A DNA stretch of 64,000 nucleotides. Origin: Pezicula radicicola (lineage: Eukaryota; Ascomycota; Leotiomycetes; Helotiales; Dermateaceae). A program made the translations under genes and the position numbers. Shown here piece after piece: positions 12,831 through 25,725 of the stretch (positions are counted from its first letter, which is position 1; every line of letters begins with the position of its first letter). The notes beneath the pieces were generated by a model. It was not told the origin of the DNA. It saw only the letters and a program-made list of their open reading frames with translations, and did not search any database. Where the stretch lies: positions 1 to 64,000 of the forward strand of contig PDUO01000046.1 of NCBI GenBank assembly GCA_003008705.1. Direction: 5' to 3'.

Positions 12831-15800
12831 GGGCGGTGGAGGAAATTCTTCTGTAACTCCGATCCGTATATATCTCTCGACGACGTGCGGGAACTTGTCG
12901 GCGCAAATGGTATTTGAGGTCGCAGTCCTTGGAGGAGGAGTCCCTCGATGACTAGACTAAGTGATAACCAAGCAAGCAGTGGTTGTCGACCAGGACAATA
13001 GTGCTGTAGCAGATGCGGTAAACTTAAAGCGCCGGGCTGAGCCGAATTGAGAGCATGAACCGTTAGGATTACTTTTGACAGGCCTTGACGCACACCGATA
13101 AATGAGCCCTGTAAAGGTTTAGTTGGGCCACGAGTCTCAGACTAATTCAGATCAAAGGCTTAGGTGTCTAGTGGCCAGGGTTGTGCGAGAGAATGAAACT
13201 GGAAATTGACGATCAGGGCATACCTTATTATATTTTGAGGTGCGGGAGCGACATCAGACTCGCCTAGAAAGGTATTGGGAAAAGATGCTGCTGCACGTAT
13301 GTACATAGATACGGAGTATGGGCCCGGGAATTCGTGCAAACGCTAGACTAGGAGACTAGGAGACGGAAGTTATGTGTGTGATTGTGTCTGTGGGATGCGT
13401 CGCAAGTGCGAAACACTGGACTGTTCGTGACGGGAGGTTCGTTTGTGGGTAGAGCTACTGGTTGCTGCTGTTGAAGGAGGTTGAGAGCAAATAAACGATG
13501 GTGGAGGAAGTAACGAGCGGCTCGTGGGAAATAATTCAATATCGACACCAGAAGCCCAGGAACCGCGCTTGAGAGCTTCGATTGACCCTGTGCGGTGGGT
13601 GTGGCAGGGTGGCAGGGTGGTAGGGGGAGGGTGTCTCAATCTTCTGGGTTCTGCGGTACCGTACGAAAGTACCTTTGTAATCTTTCGTAGAGTACGGAGT
13701 ACTTCCGTAAAGTTGCCTTCAGCAATAAGTAATAAAATAATTAATACAGTAATCATGTAATAATGTGGGTGCGTGGACTGCTCCTGTGGACTGAGTGGAG
13801 GGTGGAGGGTGCTACTAGCAGCCTACTGCACGGCCGAGGATGTCAAGAGCTGTAAACTACTGTACTTACCCATCCAAAATAGTGGTCTCTCGTGTTTCTC
13901 TGGACCTCCTGCAGGAAAGTTCAAGAGGCAGGCTGTCCTGTCCTGTTCAGCAGGAGCCACGGATGATGGGCCATGGGCTATGGGACATTTACTGGGCGTC
14001 TGGGGGTAGCGAGCTAAGCTCTGACAAGACCCGCACTAGGCGAGTGTCTGCCGGGAAGCATCTGTCTGTGGTCCCTCTTCACCCCTTGAACTCCCCTCCC
14101 CCTTCTACTGTACGCTACAGTACTAGCTACTGCACTCCTACCTCTTTGCTACTGGATCGCGACAACAAAAATCCAATCCTCTGCTGTACTTGCTGAGTAG
14201 TGCGGTCCTTCCCCTTGCACCCGTTTCGACTTGCAGAAATGCAGACGAGGCCCTGCCGTCGTGATGTCTTGGGACCAAAAGGAGGGCGTGGAGGGGTGGG
14301 ACACACGCCCCCCTGGTCTAACTAACAATGATGGCGATATAACCGGGACCATGTAATACTATAGCTATAGAAACTCCCCTCTTTTTTTTTATTTTTTTTT
14401 GCAAAATATATCACCTCACAACGCCATAGAATAATGCAGAACAGCGGGAATAATATGCAGCTAGCTCCTCTGGGCATCTGGTAACGGACGATGCCGAGGG
14501 CAATACTTCGAGAAGAATCATCATAACCCCCGAAGCTTTTCACGTGTGAGAGATACGGCACGGTATCCAGGGTACCTCCTGTCTAGAAATGCCGAGGATG
14601 AGGAAGCGAGCGCAGGCACTGACTGGCTGGACAGCTGCTGCCGCTATTTCCCTCTAGATTTTACCTGGGTCTTTCGTCTCAAAAGTACCTCAGTACAGTC
14701 CAACCCATTTAACACCACCCAAGAATCAAAATTGAAAGGCAAATTGGTGGCACAGCATGTCTCCGCCGCCACTTGATGATAAAGTTAGACACCATGCCAT
14801 GCGCTGCGGTTAAGGAGAATGACGACGAATGGCAATTAAGCAAGACAGGACTGATTCTTGGGACTGAACCGTACGCTGGTACTGTACTATTTCGGGGTGG
14901 TTTGGTGACGACGATCATATGTGTGAGCCCCGCGTACCTAATAAGCAGGCAATCTATCAGAAAGTGCAGAATTCTATAAACGATTCTATGCCATGGAAGG
15001 AACGGAATGAGATGATGCCGGCGGCCTAATTATTGGTAAAGAGAATTGAAGTGTCGCAGCCTCCTTGAGAAGATCGTGAAAACCTCGTGGTTGGTAAAGT
15101 TGTTCACCACTTGGCTGGTATTCTGCGCCACTAACCCACTGATTATTATTATTGCGCCGCTGTCACTTCCAAGCCATAAAAAGGGTTTTGCAGTCTGTGG
15201 AGTTCGTGGGGCTCTCTTTAGCCTTTTTGTTTTAACGATTTATGTGATAAAGCCATCTTTTATAGCGCACCGTAGCTTATTCCGCGCTACCAAAGTAGCT
15301 CGCTCGTCTGGAATCGTCGGCGTTTGCATCATAGAAAAAGGTAAAATCAGATCGCCGATACTGTAGCTTTGACTTTGACTTTTTGAGGCCTCAAAAAGGC
15401 TTGTCCAAAGCTGACCGGCAACGAGCAAAACCACAACTACCGTTTTCTGTCCGAGAGTGCAAGTGGCCCCCAGAGACCATGATTCCTGGGCGCGGACCAG
15501 GCGACAGAACCCCCAGACATACGGAGGTACTGGCACTCTCATGTTAATCAAGCTTGTTGGAAGAAGTGGCTCGTGGGAGAAGATAGATACACTACTGTAG
15601 TGAGCTCAACCTCCTTGTGGTCAGGCCTGCATAAAGATAACCACTTTCTCCTGCCCCTCCAAAATAGACTCCATATCCCTGGCAACAATGAATGCGGGGT
15701 GGCGATGAGAAATTGTTATTGAACAAATTATATATATATATATTATTTGGTACTATTGCAACCATGGAATATAGCGAGGAGCAGAGATGAACGATGCAAT

Positions 15801-17443
15801 AAAGATACTTGTGACGTGAGAATACCATTTTTCTTATACGCGATTGATACATACAGCGTCCTTGAAGGCTAACTCTTGAACAAGTGCCATAAGCATCGCC
15901 TTCTCTTCAGCAAAACGTTCTCGGACGGCTAAACTGACATTCTGTCACTCATCCCCTATGAAGGGCAGATATCGGTGCTCGCCTGCGTTGTTGCCGAGCT
16001 AGCAGCAGTCTTGACCTCTAATCAAGAATGATTGGAGATGCGTCTAGGCTTGGGCAATCGCAAACTGAACCCCTGCCATTGTTCCGCGAAAGCAAGGTTA
16101 CATGCGTTCAGCCCAGACAAGGGGAGAAAGCGGCAGCGGGAGAAGAACAAGGTTTCCGTTCTCCGTGTGCCTCCTGGTCAAACTGCGGCTCGCTGCAGAA
16201 ATTTGGTTTCTTTTGACAAGTTTGGCTGCCCCGACCTTTGTACCTTTCCATCCAGTACAGTACTATTGTAAGATTCAACCCTCAGTTTTGCGAAACTACC
16301 AAATGCTTCTTAGAACCTTACCAAGCAGTTCTTCTGCACCTGTACCTGGCTTCGTTGGTACTATGCCCCAAACCCTGCGCGTTGCCGTAAACCTCGTGAA
16401 ATTTTGTCTCCAGTATTACACGTGTAGCGGTGTACTTAATGATTTCAGTTGGAGTTGAGGAACGGTAAGATAATTTGTCCAAAAATGGCAATAATCGTGA
16501 TGGAAATGACGATGATAGGGACGCAGAACAATCAATAACAACACACCTGATATCTCATCCATATGCGCAGCACAATAGCATCCATATAACCTCCAATGAA
16601 GAATATAGATAGTGTGTCCCTGACGGCTTTCCAGTTCATGTGCTAAGTACTTGGCGATGTGTTGTTTCTTAAGAAAAATAAAGTTTGGTATCACTTAACG
16701 TTTCGTTTCAACATGTTCCTCCTCTAGAGTTTTTATGATTCCATGCCCTTTTAATTGGGAAATACGAACACGGGGAGGAAAGCAACTGAGCAATGATTCT
16801 CGGGTTTCAGCGCCATCGTATATTTGTAACCTGTTTCCCAATTAATAGAATCACCACCTTAGATGATGGGATTTGCATGCGCCAGACAAAAGTCTAAACC
16901 ACAAGGATTGTCTAGGCAGATGTTTTTTAGGGTTGATAGTCGGGAGCCACAGAGCATAAGCTAGTGTAGCTAGATAGCCAAACAACCATGTAGAGATACT
17001 GTCTTGATTTGATCGATATAGCCAACGGGGAAGAAACAGGTTTGAAAGAGAGAGTAGTCGGCCAATGTATACAGTGTGTTCCCACATATTCAAAGGTTAA
17101 AAAAGCCTTGAGCATATGGTTGATGTTATGCTGATTTTTCTACTATACTGCACCTCAGGTAAGTACCTAATCAATCAACTGGCGGCTATGGCGTCTAGAG
17201 TATGCATAGCTTATCGATAAGGTTACTCGAGTATGCGTCTAAATTTTGTTCTCGACTTTCACCCCGCGTCCTTCTCCGACAGCACTTCATCAACAAACAA
17301 CGACCACCACTCTAGACCTGCTCACGAGAAGGAGCACCGGTGGCTTTCTACGAAGCAAACGAACCGCCTGATCATTTAGGGACTCTCCTCTACACCACAA
17401 CACTCAAAGAGGCGAACCATCTAAATCTTTCCTGCTCGCCACC
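12831..17443. promoter_or_regulatory. 4.6-kb gene-free region between a regulator (-) and CIA2 (+)
   Basis: No frame here has recognisable protein features or a supported splice structure. The left part probably holds the promoter and a long 5' leader of the regulator gene, as is common for fungal Zn2Cys6 genes; the last few hundred bases should hold the CIA2 promoter. Visible local features are a G-rich run at 13607-13631, the palindrome-like GTACGGAGTAC at 13692-13702, poly-T at about 14384-14400 and a TA run at about 15730-15741. I see no tRNA or other RNA gene. Confidence 0.5.
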
Positions 17444-18299
17444 ATGGTCGAGCGAAAAGTTGATAATGCGAACCCCACCATAATCAATCCCAGCGACCTT
17501 CCTTCTCGCAGACGGCAACCTCGAGATCTCACAGCAGAGAAGAAAAATGGCGTGCAAGAGTTTTTGAAGAAGAAGCCAATCTACTCAATGGATCCTTTCT
17601 ACATGTCGGAATACTCTGATACAGATTCGGACGACTCAACCCTTGAACCTATTGATGAACAGGAAATATATGGTCAGTGCCCTTATTGCCGGTTTGTATA
17701 CACCAAATGGCCTGGCTGCTGTTTTAATGATAAAGTTCTTTCCCTGAGTGAATTGTAGTCCCGAAAGACGCGGGGCTCCAAGTGGAACACAAGTCTAGTT
17801 TCTGACAGCTCTTGGCTGTGGGTTAACTTCTAGAACCTATTTCTGTTGTTTCAAAAGTTTCGGTCACCTGGTCCCGACATCTTTCCTTGCCATTTGGAGT
17901 TCAGACAATTGACGTTTCACAGACCTTATTGCTCCTATCTCAGATCCCGAACATCCTCTCTCCTTGGAGTCGCTTGGAGTCGTTAAGCTTGAAGACGTCC
18001 ACCTCACTCCACCGTCTGATATCACAAACCCGGCAGCTCTCACACGAGTTCTCATCCAAATCACCCCTACCGTCAACCACTGTTCCCTTGCCACCGTTAT
18101 TGGTCTCGGCGTTCGGGTCCGTTTGGAACAAGCTCTACCCCCCAACTATCGGGTCGAAGTCAAGATCAAACAAGGACACCATCAATCGGCCGAGGAAGTC
18201 AACAAGCAACTTGCTGACAAAGAGCGTGTTGCTGCAGCCCTGGAGAACAAAAACTTGCTGGGTATTTTAAAGAACATGATGAAGCCTTGTCTAGCATGA
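17444..18299 (+). CDS. CIA2: MIP18-family cytosolic Fe-S cluster targeting protein (CIA2)
   Basis: Exons 17444-17672 and 17923-18299 with a 250-bp intron give 201 residues. Cia2 works with Cia1 and Met18 in the cytosol/nucleus to hand Fe-S clusters to apo-proteins such as DNA polymerases and helicases. The MIP18/DUF59 domain starts near residue 84 (DPEHPLSLESLGVV). The conserved Cys130 lies in VNHCSLATVIGL, and the C-terminal VNKQLADKERVAAALEN block is characteristic. The N-terminus is acidic and Ser/Asp-rich, as in fungal Cia2. The start ATG has a good context (CACCATGG). Confidence 0.95.
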
Positions 18300-20169
18300 T
18301 TCATAAAGGCACGCGCACTTTTATGAGAACACAACCGATATCTTGTACTACGGTACTCCGTACTTGTACATATTGACTTTCACTTGCATTAGCGCGCGTC
18401 TGTGTCTGTCATTTGGTCGGCAATGAATAGGAATATTTTGAGTTGCTCAATCTTGGTCTGTAACTCAAAACAACGGGCTGGTCTCTATCTCCTGGCCGCT
18501 TGTGTTATTAGTGCTTACGAAGAACCTCTATTTCGTTCTTTTCTTCCTATGTGGGACGAGTAATAGAAGCCCTGGTGAGGTATTGTAAGTATACCTCAAT
18601 CTCATGTGACCGTCGTATTTCGCACTCACAGTCGCTTTCGAAAAGATCGCCCCCAACCTGGCCGCCATTCATGGACATGTGTGGAGTGGGACAGGTGGAG
18701 GGCACATGGAAAAGAACAACAGCCGACCCCTGACACCATGCTTCCATGCCGCAGCCCATGAAATGGGTTTCCCATCTGCGGTGACCCAAACAAACCTAAA
18801 AGCATCTGAGGCCAAGGCTCTAAGCTCAGACGTGCCATACCCTGGTTTCGTAATCATGTTCGCGAAAATAATTGCTGGAATTTACGGATTAATTTGTATG
18901 CTGTCTCCGCACCTTCAGGAGCAACATTGACCATTGAACCCAGAGAGGTGGAAATTCGATTATGTTGTTAATCCAAAATTGAGTTACTTTCGTACGTACT
19001 ACTGCATATGGCACGCGTTTAATGGCGCCTATAATATCGCCTCGGTAATTACACAGCACCAAATCCGCAACCGCGTTACGTATACCCTTGTGGCACATCA
19101 CAGAAGCCAGTTAAGAAAGCATCGAGGGGATCATTACTGACCCGCCAATATCAATGCAAGTCATATATCCAAGGATCCCCAAAACGGGCAATCTGAATTC
19201 AACCAATTTCGGATTTTTCGTGTCTTAGAGATAAGCATATTTCAAGTCCTTGTCCGAAGACAACTGTCAAATGGTTTAATCAAACGCAAACTTGGTCATG
19301 TCGTCCGATACCCGCAGTATCGATCAATACTCGAAGCTACGAGAGGAGTTACAGCTTTGACCACGGACCAGGATCGGGTTTCCCGGGGGTTTGGACACTT
19401 CCGCCCTCCGTACAGGAGTACGCGTATTGATTCTACTAAAGTAGTCGATATCAAATTCTGCAGATTACATATAAAACCTGACTCGTGGAAGGGCTTTATG
19501 ATTGAGGCAAAAGAAAAGGTCGCACAATAAATTATATGAGACGGCAAATGCCATACGACAAGCAGAGAAGAGGTAAGCAAGTCGGTGAGTGGCTGGTTCT
19601 TTCCGGATATAGGCAATAAAAGGGCCACTCATCTGAAAGGCTAAAGAAGGTTGGCAATGAAGATGCCTCCGTATCAACTCCACATTTCCTTATTCTCCTG
19701 CTCTGGTTGGCTCTGTCGCGTTTGCTGATGTTGGAGAGGTACTTTCTACTTCCACTGAAGGTCTCAGGATAAACCCAAGCGCTGCATCTTATGCTGTCTC
19801 GGTGCACCCGCGCTGCAATGCACTCTGCACTTCTGCATTCGCAGTCTGCGAGCCCCAGGGCCAAGGCGGATTGGGCACCGTCGGAACTCCAGAACGTGCC
19901 CGCTCCTGCACGGATTTTGTGGGGTTGAGCAATGGCGCCATTCTACCTATAATACAGTGACATATCAATCAATCTGACAGTTTAGAAAGAAAGAAATACC
20001 AGATGGCTATGTTCAATGCCGGAGATGCTTGTGTCATATAGAACTTTCAATGAATAGCCAATAGTCTATGGTACAACTGTCATTACCTCAACGCCAGAAA
20101 GATCTTGGAGAAGATCTTGCATGCCCTACCAACTCCAATAAAAGTTGCCCGTCCATTCTACACTTTTAT
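18300..20169. other. 1.87-kb intergenic region
   Basis: This lies between the ends of CIA2 (+) and SNU114 (-), so it should contain two 3' untranslated regions. Only short overlapping frames without family features occur. The 11-mer GTACTCCGTAC at 18353-18363 lies just after CIA2. I see no RNA gene. Confidence 0.45.
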
Positions 20170-23100
20170 TTACCCGTCCAGCAAACCGCTCTCTTTGAGG
20201 CTCTGGAACAATTCTGGCTCCAAGAACTTAGCAACGCTTACGTCCTCACTCAATCCCTTTCTCCTCCTGGTCTTTAGCACAAAATCTCGGGCTGTAGCTT
20301 GAGCACTTGCTGGCTCCAGCGGCCTCAAAACCACATCTTTATCCAAAGGATCACCAGGTACGATACTCCACCGATCGAATACCAAACTGACTGTGGCTTG
20401 TCCCTGCGTATGAATTCTCAAATCGGTCTCGAATCCGAAAGAATCGATGACAGGAATCAGCCCGCTGACGCGATACAGGGGAGTACCCGCGATAGGGCCA
20501 TCCGACAAGACGTGCCCACGTCGACGAGCGAGTACAGTATACAACGAGGTAACCGAGTCTGCAGGTCCAGTCATCGAACATGAGAAAACAGGTTCCATGA
20601 GGCGTGGGGAAGCCATGAGGAAGGAGGAATAACAGGCGCGTCGGGAAGTGGGGATGATCTGGCCACCTCCCCGGAAGATCGCTTCAGGAGCCAATGTGAC
20701 ATCCATTATCTTGAATTTACTATTGCGGATTGCTACAAGGATTGTTAGTATATAGTCGGGGAAACCGTAAATGAACCAATGATTGTATCAGAGAACTTCT
20801 CTTTTTCTCTTGTCAAGGAGAAGGAAAGACTGAGGTTTAGGGTAGCTTACGCTCTTCACATAGTGGTCCTTCTCGCGTAGCCCAGCTGAACCCTTGCCGA
20901 ATGGTGTCTCGGACATTGAGTAGGAGTCTTTTGTCCACCTATTACCGGTTAGCGAAAAGGGCCGAATAATGAATTTTGTGCAGGCAGGGGTCAGACGAGA
21001 AAGGAAAGTAGAAACAGACTTCAGATGGCAGAGTATCATCCTGCAGAATATTAGGTCCCAAATCGTCGGGACCGAATGCCCAAATGCTTCTGGAAGCTAA
21101 CAGGTCCCATCCATAATTCTCCTCAAAGAATTTACCTATGGTGCGCTTGTCGCTCCGAATGCTAACCTTCCCATTCTCAATATCTTCAGCGATACCCTGA
21201 TCGAGAGGTTCTGCGACCATTGTGATCTTGTTCTTCTTGTTTGGTGTTTGGGCATAGCACTTAATCGCCGAGGTCTCGACAACCGTCTCGCAGAATCGCG
21301 TAACTGGGTCGGAGACCTTGATCTCCATTTCTGCGTATAGACGGCGCAGATCGTGTAACACGCAATCCATGTATAGCTCTCCCGTGCCCAGTATAACATG
21401 CTCGCCTGACTCCTCAACTTTGGTGGTGATGAGAGGATAGCTCTTGTTAATCTTACGGAGGCCATCCAACATCTTCGGCAGCTCCGAGGGATTGATGGGC
21501 TCCACGGCGACTTTGAAGACAGACTCCGTGAAATGGGTGATTGGTTTGAAAATGTATGCCTCTTCCATCTCTGGCAGCTCCGGGGGAACCAGCGTCGCGG
21601 ACTTGACAATTGAGTTGTCGACACCTCCCAAAAGAACGAAATTTCCAGCCGGCACTCCATCTGTTGGGATGTTGTATCGAGTTTCAGCAATCCATACATC
21701 CGATATGGTGGCCATGCTCATGTCTTCCTCGTCGTCTGTTGAATATCCTTCTCCAAGCACCCGAACTTGCGAACCGGGACGTGCAGTACCGCTCATCACT
21801 CTGCCGAAAGAGTAGAAGCCCGTTGCGTCACTAGTGTTGAATAACTTACTGATCTGAACAACTAGGGGCCCGTCCTGGTCACACTCTTTCATTGAGGTTG
21901 CAACTTTGCTGTCTAAAGGCCCAGTATAATAACGCTGTAGCTTTCTCTCAGCTGCTTCAACAGGAGACGGGATATGTTCCACAACCATATCAACAAATCC
22001 ATTCGATGGGCCGAAAAACTGCTCGCAGACAAGCTTGAGAAGTACTTTGGCATCAGTCCTATACTGAGATGGCTTTAGTGTTATTCCAAGCGTCGCTAGT
22101 GTAGCCTTGAGGTCCTCCGGGCTCTCGCTGATTGTATGCGAGTACAATTTATATATCGGTTCTAGGACGAAATTGACAAAGGAACGTTTAGCCCGCTCTT
22201 CGACTGCTTTTCGTGTGAAAGATCGTTTCTTTGGATTGAAGAAAATATCACCCCATAACCTCCTTGCAAATTCTTGCGTATTGATCCCGGGATAACTGTC
22301 CGAATACATCTTCGCAAAGGACTGTAAAGTGAAGCACCAACCCATACTGCTGCACGCAAATAAGACATTGCCCTTCTCAGGACTTACTCGTCTAGATTCG
22401 CCTTGGCCTGGTAGGGTATTTTCGATCATGGTGTTAACTTCCTCAACAACATGCTTGAGCTTGAAGTACGCATCTGTAGGAGGAAGCTTTAGCTCCAAAA
22501 TTAACCGATCCATTTTGTTGACTACAAGAGTCAGAGGTAGACCTTCAAGTACAGCATGTTTGATGATTTGTTCCGTATTGACTTGAACACCCTCGACAAC
22601 ATCCACAACGAGAACCACTCCGTCAACCAGCCGTAATGAAGAAGCTACCTCGTCCACGAAATTTACGTGACCGGGAGTGTCAATTATATTGACCAGATGT
22701 GATTTTCCCTTGGTGCTCTGAAGAACCAAACTCATTGGTGCAGATTTGATGGACAGGCCGCGTTCTCGTTCCAGAATGTGTATATCGGTGTATCGCAACT
22801 GTTCGTCCCTCTTTTTGCCAGTCTTCTTCTCCTGTCTACTGCTGATATCGTGAGTCTCAAGTACCAGCATGTCCATGAGTGCAGTTTTCCCGTGATGCAA
22901 ATGTCCTGCAAAAGCAATATTCCGGATCTGGTCGGGATAGTTCATCAGGTCTGTCATGAAGCTTCGGTCAAAAAATACGGGTGGTAGATCTGCCTCTTGT
23001 ATAGTAAACTTCTTCTTCTCGACGGGCGCAATAATAGGTTGTGTAAGAGGCTGCGCATCCTCCTCTTGAACCATAGTCTCTACGTCTTCCCCATATACTT

Positions 23101-23425
23101 GTTGTGCGGTAGGGTAGTACTGTTTATCCTCGTGCAGGATCACAGCATTCGATGGTCCCTCATCTACTAAACCTATTAGTACCATCTTCTGAGGTGAGCA
23201 TAAGAAGGCGCACCATCAATCTCCATTAACTCCTGCCCCGTAGTCTCGGGCGCTTCCTCTGGATACTCATCGTATTCATATGCGCCAGCGTCGACGCCAT
23301 GCTGGGACTCGTCCTCGGATTCTGAAGCTTCGCCAATGAAATTACCAAACCTATACACATCATTAGTCTCTATAAATGCAAAAGGATAATCCATGGGCAG
23401 CTAACTCATCATAGAGGTCGTCCAT
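20170..23425 (-). CDS. SNU114: U5 snRNP GTPase Snu114 (EFTUD2/Cwf10 homologue)
   Basis: Exons on the minus strand: 23425-23406 (20 nt), 23350-23214, 23166-21020, 20938-20851 and 20732-20170, giving 984 residues, close to the yeast (about 1008) and human (about 972) proteins. Snu114 is an EF-2-like GTPase in the U5 snRNP that controls Prp8/Brr2 during spliceosome activation and disassembly in the nucleus. The acidic N-terminus begins [16 protein letters not shown] motifs are visible: [16 protein letters not shown] and NKMDR. EF-2-like domains end in the conserved [11 protein letters not shown]. The third intron side at 23167-23213 uses a GTGCGC donor with an ACTAAT branch site. The gene is divergent from ERG10. 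Confidence 0.97.
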
Positions 23426-23918
23426 TGCAGCTGAATTGACTGTGAATTAGGGATTGAGGCTGGTCATGCAATGCGACAATGCCTCAATACTTGAATGGAG
23501 GTAACTCGAGAGAGCCTTCAAAAAACCTTAGCGCGTTTTCCACAACGCACGTGACATGCGATATCTCAGCCTCGCCCGAAGGCTTTCATTAAGGACCCCT
23601 CCAACCCCTCCTGTTCAACATCATATTGCAATTTTCAAGGGGAGGGAAGCTCAAGTTAAAAATGGAATACGTCTAACTTCTGTGTATCAATCGCGAAATA
23701 TAATATCTTAATAGTTAGTGAACTCGGGCCTATCACAGTCATCCTCGCTAGCTTGAGGCTGGGGTTTGGGCTTTGTTGGCTGGTTAGTGATCCAATTTAT
23801 TTGTTTTCAGAAAAGAGTCCCATCCACCAGATCCTCAATCATTCACCGACTTTTCCCCTCTCTCTTGATTCCTCAATCTCTTCAAAACATCAAAATCGAC
23901 AGCTCTTCATCTGCAAAT
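23426..23918. promoter_or_regulatory. Divergent promoter region, SNU114 / ERG10
   Basis: These 493 bp separate the two start codons and must carry both promoters. A CT-rich stretch at about 23843-23885 lies just before the ERG10 start, a common arrangement for strongly expressed fungal genes. Confidence 0.5.
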
Positions 23919-25269
<1,351 letters not shown>

Positions 25270-25725
25270 ATTCTCAATACTCTTCATCATAGAAAACATG
25301 AGAAATGAATTTTAAGTTTACGTTGCTGAAGCTTTTCAGCATTAAGCATTTTGGGCCCATGATCAATTTAGGCTACTCTTAATATATCCTTATTTTTATC
25401 ACTAAACTCGGGAATTCGAGAGAAAGAATGATATAAGTCTTTTCCAACCAATTACTTAGAGTTGGTCTTGCGTTCGTACTCTGTAGGTAGGTACCGGTAC
25501 CTAGGTAGTTTAGGAGTCAATAGGATAGCGTACCCTAGCGCAAGGCTACCTGCTGGTATTTAAGTTATCATTGACCAATCAAAGTTCAATGCAGCCTCGC
25601 GCTTAGATATGCAAATTTAGCGACTATGATAGCAAAAAAAGTTGGAGAGGACCACCTCGAACACCTCTTTTCAACTATCCGATGTATATGTCGCCCTCGA
25701 GAGGAGGTTAAAGGAGGAAGTGGCG
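25270..25725. promoter_or_regulatory. Intergenic region, ERG10 3' end to KRE33 promoter
   Basis: The 456-bp gap contains the palindromic GGTACCGGTACC-type run near 25491-25502 followed by tandem TAGGTAG-like pieces. No gene is seen. Confidence 0.4.

Noticed and set aside
13370..13756. 128-codon minus-strand frame upstream of the regulator
   Set aside because: Low-complexity Ser/Pro/His composition, overlapped by other frames on both strands, and no neighbouring splice structure.
15046..15366. 106-codon plus-strand frame with hydrophobic segments
   Set aside because: It starts at TTG, has no ATG with supporting context, and hydrophobicity alone is not enough.
18547..18930. Several overlapping frames after CIA2
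   Set aside because: Mutually overlapping on both strands, non-ATG starts in part, no family features; most likely 3' non-coding DNA.
21136..21699. 187-codon minus-strand frame within SNU114
   Set aside because: A shadow of the SNU114 coding exon in another frame.
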